This document shows positions 1 to 8,203 of a stretch of 64,000 nt of DNA, piece by piece. The stretch lies in contig NZ_RAPE01000007.1 of the NCBI RefSeq assembly GCF_003651245.1, positions 51,195 through 115,194 on the forward strand. The letters run 5' to 3'. Under the pieces are notes generated by a model. The model worked only from the letters and a program-made list of their open reading frames with translations, ran no database searches and was not told where the DNA came from. This DNA comes from Roseovarius spongiae. Lineage in GTDB: Bacteria > Pseudomonadota > Alphaproteobacteria > Rhodobacterales > Rhodobacteraceae. A program made the position numbers and the translations under genes. The number at the start of each line of letters is the position of its first letter. Within the stretch, counting starts at the first letter, position 1.

Positions 1-529
1 TCGAGTAACCTTCTCCCAGCAACGAGACGGCCACTGCCAGACCTTCGGGGGCGTTTTGCAGTCCAATGCCGATCGCGAGAGGCAGCCCGCCGGAAATTCC
101 ATCCGCCCCGAAACCGACCCCGACGGCAAGCCCCTCAGGAAAGTTGTGGATCGTGATCGCGATGATGAAAAGCCAGACGCGCCGCAGCGAGGCGGCATCC
201 GGGCCTTCGCGCCCTGACCTGAAATGCTCGTGCGGCAGTTTTTCGTTCATCAGAGCAACCGCACCCATGCCGAGCAGGATCGCGAGGCAGACGATCGCTG
301 CGGGCGTGGCACCGTTCTCGAACTGTCCTTCGGCCGCGTCCAGAGCCGGGATGATCAGCGAGAAGAACGAAGCCGCGAGCATGACCCCCGCCGCGAATCC
401 AAGCAAGAGATCACGCGTCGCACGAGACGGTATGCGCCCAAAGAGCACAGGCACGGCGCCGAACGCGGTAAGCGAACCGGCGGCCAGGCTTCCGAGAAAG
501 CCAAGTGCTATCGGGGAGAGGGGTTCCAA
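1..529 (-). CDS. ZIP-family metal transporter, 3' end cut by window
   Basis: This is a partial ZIP-type divalent-metal permease of the inner membrane, expected to import Zn or related cations. About 176 residues are visible and the C-terminus lies outside the window. Hydrophobic segments fall near residues 5-30, 41-62, 77-95, 117-140 and 148 onward. The family signatures are clear: HNFPEG at about 128-133 and a second QNAPEG at about 158-163, which form the metal site in transmembrane helices 4 and 5. I chose the TTG at 529 because it starts just before the first helix; no ATG fits, and a start overlapping the end of the DUF411 gene is also possible. It is the last visible gene of the minus-strand metal operon. 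The family is certain; the substrate is inferred. Confidence 0.85.
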   Translation of the reverse strand, partial: MEPLSPIALGFLGSLAAGSLTAFGAVPVLFGRIPSRATRDLLLGFAAGVMLAASFFSLIIPALDAAEGQFENGATPAAIVCLAILLGMGAVALMNEKLPHEHFRSGREGPDAASLRRVWLFIIAITIHNFPEGLAVGVGFGADGISGGLPLAIGIGLQNAPEGLAVAVSLLGEGYS

Positions 530-555
530 TTCCTGAATTCTTGCCGCGCAGTCTG

Positions 556-1011
556 TCAGGCGCTCTGATAGCTGCTGTAGACCTCGGTCGACCCGTCTTC
601 GCGGATCAGGAAAACATCGTAGGCCTCACGGTCGTCTTCGGGTCCCATGCCGGGCGAGCCGTAAGGCATTCCCGGAACCGCCAAGCCGACCGCCCCCGGG
701 CGTTCCTCGAGCAGGCGTTGAATGTCGGAGGCCGGCACGTGGCCTTCGATCACGTAGCCGTCGACCAGGGCCGTGTGGCAGGAGACCATGCGCTGCGGCA
801 CGCCCTTTTCGAGCTTGAAACGCACGAGAAGCCCCCCGAACATGTCCTCACCCGTCGGAGCGAAACCGTTCTCCTTGAGGTGCTCCATCCAGGACAGGCA
901 GCAGCCGCAGCCGTTGGTCTTTCGAACATCGATCGGGATAGCTTCGGCGATGGCCTGCGCCGCAGGAAGCAAGGCCATTGCGATGGCGAGAGCGGGAACA
1001 TGTCGTTTCAT
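556..1011 (-). CDS. DUF411 periplasmic metal-binding protein
   Basis: This encodes a 151-aa exported DUF411 protein. Residues 1-23 form a signal peptide. The mature part opens with the family's cysteine cluster C35-G-C37-C38 and later has C78-H79 followed by the conserved GYVIEGHVP segment. DUF411 proteins occur in copper, silver and other heavy-metal loci and are thought to bind metal in the periplasm; no enzymatic role is established. The gene starts 3 nt after the M23 peptidase stop and ends close to the ZIP gene, so it is in the same minus-strand operon. The length is normal for the family. Confidence 0.88.
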   Translation of the reverse strand: MKRHVPALAIAMALLPAAQAIAEAIPIDVRKTNGCGCCLSWMEHLKENGFAPTGEDMFGGLLVRFKLEKGVPQRMVSCHTALVDGYVIEGHVPASDIQRLLEERPGAVGLAVPGMPYGSPGMGPEDDREAYDVFLIREDGSTEVYSSYQSA

Positions 1012-1014
1012 GGA

Positions 1015-2388
1015 TCAAAGCCTTTCGGTTGTCGTTTGAGCAATTTCGCTGGCAAGCCTTTCGGCAAGAAGTGTGCGCGCCTCGTCCAGCCGCGACAGCG
1101 CAGCCGTGTCGTCCGCTTCGCGTTCGGCGGCCTCCGCGAGCCGTTCGTCCGAGAGAGGATCGGTCGGGCGACCATCCACCAAAACTTCGTAGTGCAGATT
1201 GGGTCCGGTCGCGGTGCCGGTCGCGCCAACCCGTCCGATCAAATCTCCGGCCATCACGCGCTGACCTTGTGCGAGATCGTCCGGCACGGCGCTGAGATGC
1301 GCATAACGCGTCACTGTGTCGGAGCCATGCGCGATCTCGACCACTCGTCCATATCCGCCGCGTCGGCCTATGAAGCTCACCCGGCCAGGAGCTGTCGCTT
1401 GGATCGGGGTCCCTCGCGCAGCCGCGAAATCGACACCCGTGTGCATCCGAACATTCCCGTAGACCGGGTGTGTGCGGCGCCCGAACACGGAACTCAGCCG
1501 CGCACCTTCGACCGGTTGTGCAAAGACACGCAGCACCTCTCCGTCAATATAGATCGTCGCCCTTCCGCTGCCGTCATTGGGCCAGACGATTTCGTAGACG
1601 AAGTCGCCAGTGTCCAACGCCGCGAAAGCGAGCTCGGGCTGGCCAATCCTCTGGGTCCCGTCGCGTGCCTCGCGCCAAAGAAGACGTACCGTTTCGCCGC
1701 CCACAAGCTCGCGCCGGAAATCCACGGTCCCGCCCAGCATTTGCGCCAGGTCAACCGCAAATCGGGCAGGGATGTCGGCCTCGGCGAGCGCAGCAAAGAT
1801 CGAGCTTTCGATCACCGCCTCGCCAGCGAAGGTCACCAGTTCGGAGTTCGGTTCCACGACGCGTGTCGCAAGCTGCTCGCCGAAGATCACCTCGATTCTT
1901 ACGCCGTCATCGACGGCGAGTTCCACACGGCGCGGGTTTCCGTCCGTCGTGGAAACAAGGGTGATCGAATGACCCGGACGCAGACGACGCAGGTCGTATT
2001 CCGCACCGAGTCCCAAGGCGATCTCGGCGCGGTCCGGAGCCGCTAGTCCGGCATCGGCAAGGACAGCATCGAGCGTCTCGCCCGACGCAATGGTACGCGA
2101 CCAAGTGATCAGGGGAGGGGCGATCGATGGCAGTGAGTTGTCTGCGAGGGTGACGGGCGGGAGTTCCGCGGGTCTGAATTCGGGAACGACGTCCGCCCGC
2201 ATCTCTGCGGGGCGAACCAAATTGGAGGCGGAAAGCTGCGGTGGAGCGAGTGGATCAGGCGTCCAAAGGCTTGCCGCCGCGAGCGCAGGTGGCACCGGTT
2301 CCTTTGAGAAAACACCTGTGACTCCGACGACCGTCATCGAAACAGCACCTGCAGCCACCAGTCCCGCCGCTAAATTTCTTATCCTCAT
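1015..2388 (-). CDS. M23 family metallopeptidase (LytM-type)
   Basis: This is a 457-aa exported or membrane-anchored protein with an N-terminal hydrophobic segment (about 5-28), a proline-rich linker, a central LysM/SH3-like part and a C-terminal peptidase M23 domain (about 295-415). Zinc and catalytic residues are present: H316-x3-D320, H364 in YAH and H399 in NLHYEV. Such enzymes cut peptidoglycan cross-bridges or regulate amidases in the periplasm. It overlaps the upstream SCO gene by 4 nt (ATGA), so it is co-translated with copper-handling proteins. Its link to metal homeostasis is unexplained; a role in cell-wall stress or repair is only an inference. Confidence 0.9.
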   Translation of the reverse strand: MRIRNLAAGLVAAGAVSMTVVGVTGVFSKEPVPPALAAASLWTPDPLAPPQLSASNLVRPAEMRADVVPEFRPAELPPVTLADNSLPSIAPPLITWSRTIASGETLDAVLADAGLAAPDRAEIALGLGAEYDLRRLRPGHSITLVSTTDGNPRRVELAVDDGVRIEVIFGEQLATRVVEPNSELVTFAGEAVIESSIFAALAEADIPARFAVDLAQMLGGTVDFRRELVGGETVRLLWREARDGTQRIGQPELAFAALDTGDFVYEIVWPNDGSGRATIYIDGEVLRVFAQPVEGARLSSVFGRRTHPVYGNVRMHTGVDFAAARGTPIQATAPGRVSFIGRRGGYGRVVEIAHGSDTVTRYAHLSAVPDDLAQGQRVMAGDLIGRVGATGTATGPNLHYEVLVDGRPTDPLSDERLAEAAEREADDTAALSRLDEARTLLAERLASEIAQTTTERL

Positions 2389-3011
2389 GTCGCCCCCGTA
2401 GTTTCTTCCTTCAGCGCGCGGCGGATCTTCGGCACCGCAAATTCCCTTGGTTCGTGATAATCGATCATGGTGACGAACTGCCCCTTGGCGTCGAACAGGA
2501 AGACGCTCGCGGTGTGGTTCATCGTGTAGTAGTCACCGTCGGCTGCCACCTTCTCATAGGTCGCGCGGAAACCGTCTATCGCCCGCGCGATCTGCTGCTC
2601 CGGGCCTGTCCAGCCGCGGATCGCCTGGTGAAAGTAGCCAACGTACTCCGCCATCGCATCCACCGTGTCGCGCTCAGGGTCAACCGTGATGAAAACCACG
2701 TTCATCCGCTTGGCCTCTTCGCCCAACTCGTCCAGCCAGCCTGAAATGTCCGAAAGCGTGGTCGGGCACACATCCGGACAGTAGGTGAACCCGAAAAAGA
2801 CCATGCTCGGACGACCGATCAGCGTCTGCGGACCCACGTCGTTGCCATCGTGATCGGTCAGGCGAAAATCCATCGCGGACAGAGACAAAGGCCGCTGTCC
2901 GGTCGGCTCCGGCGCGCCGGGCCCATCCTCGCGCCACCAGCCGACGAGGAGCGTCAGACCGAGGGCGCCGACACCGGCTGCGCCGTATCGAAAGACCTGC
3001 CGTCGCTGCAT
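2385..3011 (-). CDS. SCO1/SenC family copper chaperone (first copy)
   Basis: This is a 208-aa membrane-anchored thioredoxin-fold protein of the SCO family, which delivers copper to the CuA site of cytochrome oxidase or acts as a periplasmic thiol reductant. An N-terminal hydrophobic anchor covers about 10-25. The copper ligands are C78 and C82 in the CPDVC motif and H166 in the segment MNHTASVF. Length and motifs are typical. Its stop shares a base with the start of the M23 gene side (4-nt overlap), and its start touches the stop of the PCu(A)C gene. A second, divergent SCO paralogue lies at 4586-5188, so the operon carries two. Confidence 0.92.
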   Translation of the reverse strand: MQRRQVFRYGAAGVGALGLTLLVGWWREDGPGAPEPTGQRPLSLSAMDFRLTDHDGNDVGPQTLIGRPSMVFFGFTYCPDVCPTTLSDISGWLDELGEEAKRMNVVFITVDPERDTVDAMAEYVGYFHQAIRGWTGPEQQIARAIDGFRATYEKVAADGDYYTMNHTASVFLFDAKGQFVTMIDYHEPREFAVPKIRRALKEETTGAT

Positions 3012-3478
3012 TAGCCCTCCGGTCCGCGCGAGGCGATTCCGAGGATGGGAACTTCGGCGGTCACTTCGCCGCCATCCGAGAATTCCAAGGTCAGCACGAA
3101 GGTCTCACCTTCCGTCATCGGCTCCTGCAACTGCATCAGCATCGCGTGCAGGCCACCGGGCGCCAATTCGATGCTGTCCCCTGGGGCAATCGTGATCTTG
3201 CCCGCCGGAGCCATGGAACTGACGCCCTCGGCATTGGTCGACGTTTCGTGAATCTCGGGCATCACGGCCAGCGGCGTCTCCAAGCCAGTCAGCGTCACCG
3301 GCGCGTCGCCGGTGTTGCGAACAGTCATGTAGGCGGCACCCGGCCGGTTGACACCGATCGCGGCGCGGGACCACGCGCCTTCGATAACGACATCCTCCGA
3401 TCCGGCCATTAGCGGAGCCGAAAATCCTGCGACAGCCAGAAGCGCAGCCAACGCGTTGGTGCGAATCAGTTTTTCCAT
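3011..3478 (-). CDS. PCu(A)C-type periplasmic copper chaperone
   Basis: This is a 155-aa exported protein with a signal peptide (about 1-25) and a PCu(A)C/DUF461 cupredoxin-like domain. These proteins bind Cu(I) and pass it to SCO or directly to the CuA site. The ligand set fits the H-x(~11)-M-x(~21)-H-x-M pattern: H77, M89, H111 and M113. The methionine that often directly follows the first histidine is absent (HET instead of HEM). It sits between the SCO gene and a DsbA-type gene in the operon, which matches a copper delivery and thiol-maintenance module for an oxidase. Confidence 0.9.
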   Translation of the reverse strand: MEKLIRTNALAALLAVAGFSAPLMAGSEDVVIEGAWSRAAIGVNRPGAAYMTVRNTGDAPVTLTGLETPLAVMPEIHETSTNAEGVSSMAPAGKITIAPGDSIELAPGGLHAMLMQLQEPMTEGETFVLTLEFSDGGEVTAEVPILGIASRGPEG

Positions 3479-3501
3479 CGATCTGTTCCTCTTGCCATTT
3501 A

Positions 3502-4161
3502 TCAGGTTTTAGCGGCCGCGACTTCCGCCGCCACAAGTCGCCGCAACTCAGCCTCACCGAACGGATCAAGCGGTTTGCCGTTCACGAAAAACGTCGGCGT
3601 CTGCTGAACCCCGACGGTTTCGACATCGGCGCGGTCCTGATTGAGGACCCCCACGACATCGGGCGCGAGCATTTGTGTTCGCGCGGCCTCGACATCGAGC
3701 CCCCCAGTCGCGGCGATCTCCAGGATCAGGCCGGGTTCCGGCGCCCCATGCGATGCCCAGCGGGGCTGCTCGCGCAAGACCGCCTCCAGCACAGGTTCGA
3801 AAACTCTCTGCATGCGTGCCGCCTCGAGCACACGGATCGCTTCTTCCGAGGCCTCACCATGAAACGGCGTGTAGCGGATCACAACGCGCACGGCATCCCC
3901 ATGCCGCGCCATGATGTCTTCGACAACCGGATAAAATGCGCGGCAGGCCTCGCAGGCCGGATCGAAGAATTCGACTATGGTGACAGGCGCATCCTCGGGT
4001 CCGAGTATTGGAGAGTAGGGCCGGATCAGTGCTTCGGCGAGTTCCGGGGCGACGGATGCTGTTTCGACGGTCGGTGTGGGGCGGGTTGCATACCATGCGG
4101 CGCCGCCGAAACCGGCAGCACCGACCGCGAGAACGGACAGGATGAGGCCACGTCGATTCAT
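3502..4161 (-). CDS. DsbA family thiol-disulfide oxidoreductase
   Basis: This is a 219-aa periplasmic protein with an N-terminal signal/anchor (about 5-25) and a thioredoxin/DsbA fold. It has the redox motif C-E-A-C in FDPACEACRAF near residue 70 and the cis-proline motif QQTPTFFVNG near the C-terminus. It probably makes or isomerises disulfides, or reduces cysteines of copper proteins. I chose the ATG at 4161, which overlaps the DsbB stop by 4 nt; the same frame stays open farther upstream, but there it only mirrors the DsbB gene. It is paired with DsbB as its likely electron acceptor. Confidence 0.9.
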   Translation of the reverse strand: MNRRGLILSVLAVGAAGFGGAAWYATRPTPTVETASVAPELAEALIRPYSPILGPEDAPVTIVEFFDPACEACRAFYPVVEDIMARHGDAVRVVIRYTPFHGEASEEAIRVLEAARMQRVFEPVLEAVLREQPRWASHGAPEPGLILEIAATGGLDVEAARTQMLAPDVVGVLNQDRADVETVGVQQTPTFFVNGKPLDPFGEAELRRLVAAEVAAAKT

Positions 4162-4580
4162 TCTTGTTTTTCCTTCAGTGAGTAGGCTGACAGCAGACCG
4201 ATCAGCGTGAAGGCGGCGAGCGCCATAAGCGGAATCGGGATGCCGAATAACAGTTGATTTTCGTCGGTGCAGGACGGGCCGGTCGCGGTGCAGGGCTGGA
4301 TGCGTTCGGGGATCAGGCCGACATAGAGACCCAGGTGCCAAAACGCGACGGAGGCACCACCAAGTGCCAACGCGATCCCGTAGCGGCCGACGCGCCGGTC
4401 CTGCCACCAGAGTCCAAGCCCAAGGATGACGGCCAAGGGAAACATGAAGGCGCGCTGGAACCAGCAGAGCACGCAAGGCGTCTGCCCCAACACTTCGCCG
4501 ATGAACAGCACGGCAAACGATGCGATGAGCGCGGTGATCCACGCCAGAGCGAGGGCGGTGTCTCCAGAAAGTCGGTTCAT
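4158..4580 (-). CDS. DsbB-type disulfide bond formation protein
   Basis: This is a 140-aa inner-membrane protein with four hydrophobic segments. The first cysteine pair is in CVLCWFQR, after the first helix, which is the DsbB signature that passes electrons to quinone. A second cysteine pair lies in the periplasmic loop PCTATGPSC and would react with the DsbA partner encoded next to it. The gene overlaps the DsbA-type gene by 4 nt and starts 5 nt after the upstream SCO stop. Its compact size is common in alphaproteobacterial metal operons. Confidence 0.9.
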   Translation of the reverse strand: MNRLSGDTALALAWITALIASFAVLFIGEVLGQTPCVLCWFQRAFMFPLAVILGLGLWWQDRRVGRYGIALALGGASVAFWHLGLYVGLIPERIQPCTATGPSCTDENQLLFGIPIPLMALAAFTLIGLLSAYSLKEKQE

Positions 4581-4585
4581 GGCGG

Positions 4586-5188
4586 TCAGATCCTCTCTCT
4601 CAGGTCGGCGAGGATCTCTTCCGCCGGCGTGCCGTAGGACCAGGAGTTCGCAAAGCCTGCCTCCGGATCAAACAAGAAAAGATGCGACGTGTGACCCATC
4701 GTATAGCCACCCGGTGCGGCGGCTTGCTCGATCCGCTCATAAAAGATCGGAAAGGTCTCGGATGTCTCGACGATCTGGTCCGGTGTGCCGGTGAGCCCGA
4801 TGATGCCCGCGTCGAACAGCGGCACATAGTCTGCAAGGGCCATCGGCGTATCCCGTTCGGGATCGATCGTGATGAAGATCGGTTGCACCATTGCCGCATC
4901 GTCTCCCAAACCCTCCATCACGGCAGCGACTTCGGACAGCGTTGTCGGGCAGACGTCGGGACAGTTGGTGAAGCCGAAGAAGACCAGCATCCACCGTCCC
5001 GCGAAATCCTCCTCTGTCCGGACCATGCCTTGATGATCGGTCAGCTCGAAGTCAGCAGAAAATGGCGGTTCATTCTCGGCTCGGGCTCGGTCGGCGCGGT
5101 AGTCGGACCATAGCAGTAGCCAGATGAAAACGAACGCCGCCGCGCCCGCCAAAATCCACAAAATCTTCTGAAGACCTGAAAGTCTCAC
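4586..5188 (-). CDS. SCO1/SenC family copper chaperone (second copy)
   Basis: This is a 200-aa membrane-anchored SCO protein, the promoter-proximal gene of the minus-strand operon. A transmembrane anchor covers about 8-27. Copper and redox residues are C76 and C80 (NCPDVC) with H166 (MGHTSH). It is clearly related to the SCO protein at 2385-3011 but diverged in sequence, so the two may act on different partners, one metallation and one thiol reduction; that split is inference. The upstream region 5189-5366 holds a CTAC-T-GTAG dyad, suggesting control by the divergent MerR-type regulator. Confidence 0.92.
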   Translation of the reverse strand: MRLSGLQKILWILAGAAAFVFIWLLLWSDYRADRARAENEPPFSADFELTDHQGMVRTEEDFAGRWMLVFFGFTNCPDVCPTTLSEVAAVMEGLGDDAAMVQPIFITIDPERDTPMALADYVPLFDAGIIGLTGTPDQIVETSETFPIFYERIEQAAAPGGYTMGHTSHLFLFDPEAGFANSWSYGTPAEEILADLRERI

Positions 5189-5226
5189 GCCATCCCGCCC
5201 GATATCGATTCTATATTTTGAGCGCG

Positions 5227-5255
5227 TTTACATCCTCTAGCTACTGTAGGTTCAA
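5227..5255 (-). promoter_or_regulatory. Candidate metal-operon promoter with MerR-type dyad
   Basis: Read on the minus strand, a TTGAAC -35-like element (5250-5255) is followed by the short palindrome CTACTGTAG (5241-5249). Possible -10 elements are TGTAAA (17-bp spacing, 5227-5232) or TAAACG two bases later (19-bp spacing). The 19-bp option is the unusual spacing typical of MerR-activated promoters. It would drive the SCO-to-ZIP operon. The assignment is by inspection only. Confidence 0.45.
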
Positions 5256-5332
5256 GCCTCATTGTCATCGATCGGCCAACAATCACCGATCTGTGAAAGC
5301 AAAATGCAGATTGTAGTGCGAGCCGTCAAAAG

Positions 5333-5347
5333 CTACACCGACTGTAG
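5333..5347 (+). promoter_or_regulatory. MerR-type operator dyad upstream of the regulator
   Basis: CTACA (5333-5337) and TGTAG (5343-5347) form a perfect inverted repeat with a 5-nt spacer, 20 nt before the MerR-family start codon. It resembles the dyad at 61856-61870 in the mer promoter, so it is probably the regulator's own operator. A weak TATGTA -10 lies just downstream. Confidence 0.55.
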
Positions 5348-5366
5348 AATATGTAGAGGGCCTTAA

Positions 5367-5795
5367 ATGCTGACGATTGGGACGCTGGCGAAGAAGACCG
5401 GAACGAAAGTTCAGACCATTCGGTATTACGAGCAGATCGGGCTCATGCCGGAACCGGGGAGGACCGAAGGTGGACAGCGGCGCTATGGTGACGCCGAACT
5501 CGATCGCTTGTCATTCGTCCGGCACGCGCGCCAACTCGGATTTTCGCTTGATGCGATCCGTGAACTGCTCGACCTCAGCGATCATCCTGACAAGTCTTGC
5601 GCCGAGGCGGATGCAATCGCCCGTCGACAACTCAAACAGGTCGAGCAACGATTGGCCCGGCTCGAAGCGTTGCGCACAGAATTAAAGCGAATGGTGCGTG
5701 AGTGCAGCGGCGGACAGACTTCCGATTGCCGCGTGCTGGAGGTGCTGCGAGATCATTCCGAATGCCTGACTGAGCACCAGGACATTGGCGCCTGA
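5367..5795 (+). CDS. MerR family metal-responsive regulator (CadR/PbrR/ZntR-like)
   Basis: This is a 142-aa transcription factor with the MerR winged helix-turn-helix at residues 1-70 ([20 protein letters not shown] region), a dimerisation helix and a C-terminal metal loop. Metal-binding cysteines are C78, C113 and C121, close to the C78/C113/C122-like spacing of lead, cadmium and zinc sensors and of MerR itself. It probably senses a thiophilic divalent metal and activates both divergent transcription units. A dyad lies just upstream of its start. Metal identity cannot be fixed from sequence; copper-type CueR features are absent. Confidence 0.9.
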   Translation: MLTIGTLAKKTGTKVQTIRYYEQIGLMPEPGRTEGGQRRYGDAELDRLSFVRHARQLGFSLDAIRELLDLSDHPDKSCAEADAIARRQLKQVEQRLARLEALRTELKRMVRECSGGQTSDCRVLEVLRDHSECLTEHQDIGA

Positions 5796-5796
5796 G

Positions 5797-6123
5797 ATGC
5801 CCGCTGCGCTTGTCTATCCGCTTGCGGCGCTGGCTGAAATTGCGGGGTGCTTCGCCATCTGGGCCTGGTGGCGTCTCGGTGCCTCCGCACTTTGGATCGT
5901 ACCGGGCGTTGCTACCCTCGTGGTGTTCGCCTGGTTGCTGGCGCAAGTCGAAACAGGTGCCGCCGGCCGCGCGTTCGCCGCCTATGGCGGGGTCTATATT
6001 GCGGCCTCGGTGCTTTGGATGTGGCTGGCAGAGGGACACCGACCGGATCGGTGGGACATACTTGGCACCGCTGTCTGTCTGTTAGGAGCCGCAATTATTC
6101 TTGCCGCTCCGCGCGGTACATAA
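5797..6123 (+). CDS. YnfA/UPF0060 family small membrane protein
   Basis: This is a 108-aa protein made almost entirely of four hydrophobic helices, with the YnfA family pattern ([16 protein letters not shown] near the start, YGGVYI in the middle). YnfA proteins are SMR-like and some act as small multidrug exporters; in metal islands they are common next to cadR/czcD-type genes, with no proven metal role. I preferred the ATG at 5797 over the TTG at 5785, since it gives the standard length and starts 1 nt after the regulator's stop codon, implying one transcript. Confidence 0.87.
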   Translation: MPAALVYPLAALAEIAGCFAIWAWWRLGASALWIVPGVATLVVFAWLLAQVETGAAGRAFAAYGGVYIAASVLWMWLAEGHRPDRWDILGTAVCLLGAAIILAAPRGT

Positions 6124-6288
6124 GAAAATATTCTTTAGACTATGATTGTAGCTGCAAAATTGACAAGTCTCGCGCCGAATTGGATTCCCTTCGCCCACAG
6201 GCAAAACAAATTAATCGAGGAACTACCGGAACAAGAGCCATTGGCTCGAGGTTTGTCTGCGATAAACCAATCGGATTGAATATAGTTT

Positions 6289-6909
6289 ATGACAGACCAA
6301 CAGAACGCATCAGAAAAACGCACACTCTGGATCGTTCTCGGCCTCAATGCAGGACTTGCCATTGCGTTCTTCGCTTCGGGTGCATTCGGCGATTCCAGTG
6401 CGCTTATCGCCAATGGACTCGACAATCTTTCCGACAGTTTTGTCTATGCGATCAGCCTGTTCGCGCTATCCCGTTCCGCCAAATGGAAGCGGGGCGCGGC
6501 TAACGTTTCCGGTGGCCTGCTGATCCTCTTTGCCCTTGGCATTCTCTATGACGCCTGGCGCCGCTATGTTGGTGGATCGGATCCTCTCGGTACGATCATG
6601 ATCGTCATGGCTCTTGCGGCCGCAGCCATCAACACGGTTTGCGTTTGGTTGCTGTCCCGCCTTCGCGACCCGGATGTGAACATCCGTGCGGCGAATACGT
6701 TCAGCTGGAACGACTTCGCCGCCAATCTCGGGATCGTCGTCGCAGGCGGACTCGTGGCTTGGCTAGGAACGAACTGGCCTGACCTCGTTGTTGGCGTAAT
6801 CGTCGCCGGCATCGCGGCCTGGGGCGGTGTAGGAATCCTGAAAGACGCACATGGCGAACATCACAAGGCGGTGCACGACGACGATCAGGAAAAGGGAGAC
6901 ACCGCTTGA
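6289..6909 (+). CDS. Short cation diffusion facilitator (CDF) family transporter
   Basis: This is a 206-aa inner-membrane protein with about five to six helices and the CDF/cation-efflux fold. Metal-site residues in helices 2 and 5 appear as NGLDNLSD and SWNDF, variants of the usual HxxxD motifs. It lacks the C-terminal cytoplasmic metallochaperone-like domain of full-length CDFs, and its tail is acidic and histidine-rich (DAHGEHHKAVHDDD), which may bind metal. It follows YnfA after a 165-nt gap containing a GGTTT/AAACC hairpin near 6251-6269. Export of Zn/Cd/Co-type ions is inferred. Confidence 0.85.
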   Translation: MTDQQNASEKRTLWIVLGLNAGLAIAFFASGAFGDSSALIANGLDNLSDSFVYAISLFALSRSAKWKRGAANVSGGLLILFALGILYDAWRRYVGGSDPLGTIMIVMALAAAAINTVCVWLLSRLRDPDVNIRAANTFSWNDFAANLGIVVAGGLVAWLGTNWPDLVVGVIVAGIAAWGGVGILKDAHGEHHKAVHDDDQEKGDTA

Positions 6910-6918
6910 AATCAGGGC

Positions 6919-6949
6919 TTGAAGCTACAGTCACTATAGATACTACATT
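6919..6949 (+). promoter_or_regulatory. MerR-type promoter with imperfect dyad
   Basis: TTGAAG (6919-6924) and TACATT (6944-6949) are separated by 19 bp. The spacer contains CTACAGT-C-ACTATAG (6925-6939), a dyad with 6 of 7 matching arms. This is the layout of MerR-regulated promoters and would drive the 89-aa gene and the CDF gene behind it. Confidence 0.6.
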
Positions 6950-6978
6950 TCCCCGTAACTGATACGAGGAAAGAGCCT

Positions 6979-7248
6979 ATGGCCCCAGCCATCCGCTACG
7001 AAAAAATTGGTGCCGCCTACGACTTCGTCCGAAACGAGATCGCCTTTGACTACAACCGCGCCGACGACATTCCGGCCTCTAAGGTGCCTGCCGATTGGTA
7101 TGGTGCCGGGACCGATTGCCTGAGCGCACTGCCGATCAGGTGGACGGGGGAGAGCACGTATGTCCGGATCTGCGTCGGCCGGGTCCCACACATTCCCGAA
7201 ACCGAGCGACCAAATAACATCTACAAGGAGGCTTCTCGTGCCGCATGA
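6979..7248 (+). CDS. Hypothetical protein, first gene of metal-efflux unit
   Basis: I do not recognise this 89-aa protein. It has no signal peptide or membrane segment; it is mildly basic and has two cysteines (in GTDCLSA and VRICVGR). A GAGGAAAG ribosome-binding site precedes the ATG. The promoter upstream has a MerR-type dyad, and the stop codon overlaps the GTG start of the next CDF gene by 11 nt, so translation is probably coupled. The context suggests a metal-induced accessory protein, but no function can be assigned. Confidence 0.65.
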   Translation: MAPAIRYEKIGAAYDFVRNEIAFDYNRADDIPASKVPADWYGAGTDCLSALPIRWTGESTYVRICVGRVPHIPETERPNNIYKEASRAA

Positions 7249-8203
7249 TCACGGCCATGCTCATATCGACCCCGAGTCCGGAGATCGCCGCGTCTCTATC
7301 GCGATCTGGGCAAACGGACTTCTCACAGTCGCGCAGATCGTCGGTGGCATCCTCTCCGGCAGTCTCGCGCTGATCGCCGACGCGCTGCACAACTTCTCCG
7401 ACATGGCATCGCTGGTCATTGCATTCGCCGCGCGCAAGATCGCGCGGCGACCGGCGGACGAGCGCATGACCTTCGGTTACGGCCGGGTCGAGATCGTCGC
7501 CGCGCTCATCAACTACACCACGCTGATCCTGATCGGCTTCTACCTGATCTACGAGGGCGGGATGCGGATGATCGACCCGCCCGAGGTAGCCGGATGGACG
7601 GTCGTGATTCTCGGCGGGGTGGCGCTGGTCGTGGACACGCTGACGGCGCTACTCACCTACTCAATGCAGAAGGGCAGCGTGAACATTCGCGCGCTCTTTC
7701 TGCATAACCTATCGGACGCGTTGGCATCTGTCGCCGTGATTGTCGCCGGAACGCTCATCATCCTCTACAATATGTGGTGGGTCGATCCGGCGATCACAAT
7801 CGGCATCGCGCTCTACATTCTCTATCTCGCCTTCACCGAGATCGGTGGGCCCATACGGACGCTAATGCTGGGCAGCCCGCCGGACATGGACAACGAGGCC
7901 GTCGTCGAAGCGATGCGCGGCGTGGAAGGGGTCAGCGACGTCCATCATGTGCATCTTTGGCAGATGCAAGAGCACGAGGCCGCGCTCGATTGCCACGTCG
8001 TCCTGACGACGGACGGCTGGGACCGTATCGAAGACATCAAGGCCGCGATCAAGGACCGGCTGAAGGATGATTTCGGGATCGGCCATTCCAGCCTCGAGTT
8101 CGAGCACATGGACCGCGCGCACGCAAACGCCGACCTCTATGGCCACGGCAAACCCGAAGGAAAGGAAGAGACTCATGTTCACCGAGACACAGACAACGCA
8201 TGA
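7238..8203 (+). CDS. CDF family cation efflux protein (CzcD-like)
   Basis: This is a 321-aa full-length cation diffusion facilitator. The N-terminus is histidine-rich (HDHGHAH), then come six helices with the metal-site motifs ADALHNFSD (helix 2) and LHNLSDALAS (helix 5), and a C-terminal cytoplasmic dimerisation domain with further histidines (DVHHVHLWQ). It exports Zn, Cd or Co by proton antiport. I chose the GTG at 7238 because an AAGGAGG site lies at 7225-7231 and because it gives the usual N-terminus. It is the second CDF in the unit. Confidence 0.93.
   Translation: MPHDHGHAHIDPESGDRRVSIAIWANGLLTVAQIVGGILSGSLALIADALHNFSDMASLVIAFAARKIARRPADERMTFGYGRVEIVAALINYTTLILIGFYLIYEGGMRMIDPPEVAGWTVVILGGVALVVDTLTALLTYSMQKGSVNIRALFLHNLSDALASVAVIVAGTLIILYNMWWVDPAITIGIALYILYLAFTEIGGPIRTLMLGSPPDMDNEAVVEAMRGVEGVSDVHHVHLWQMQEHEAALDCHVVLTTDGWDRIEDIKAAIKDRLKDDFGIGHSSLEFEHMDRAHANADLYGHGKPEGKEETHVHRDTDNA

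Noticed and set aside
505..2046. A 513-codon plus-strand open frame opposite the DUF411 and M23 genes
   Set aside because: It is antisense to two clear genes with complete motifs, has no ribosome-binding site and its translation has no recognisable domain; it is a GC-driven shadow.
4162..4542. N-terminal extension of the DsbA-type gene
   Set aside because: It overlaps the DsbB gene in another frame; the ATG at 4161 directly precedes a proper signal peptide.
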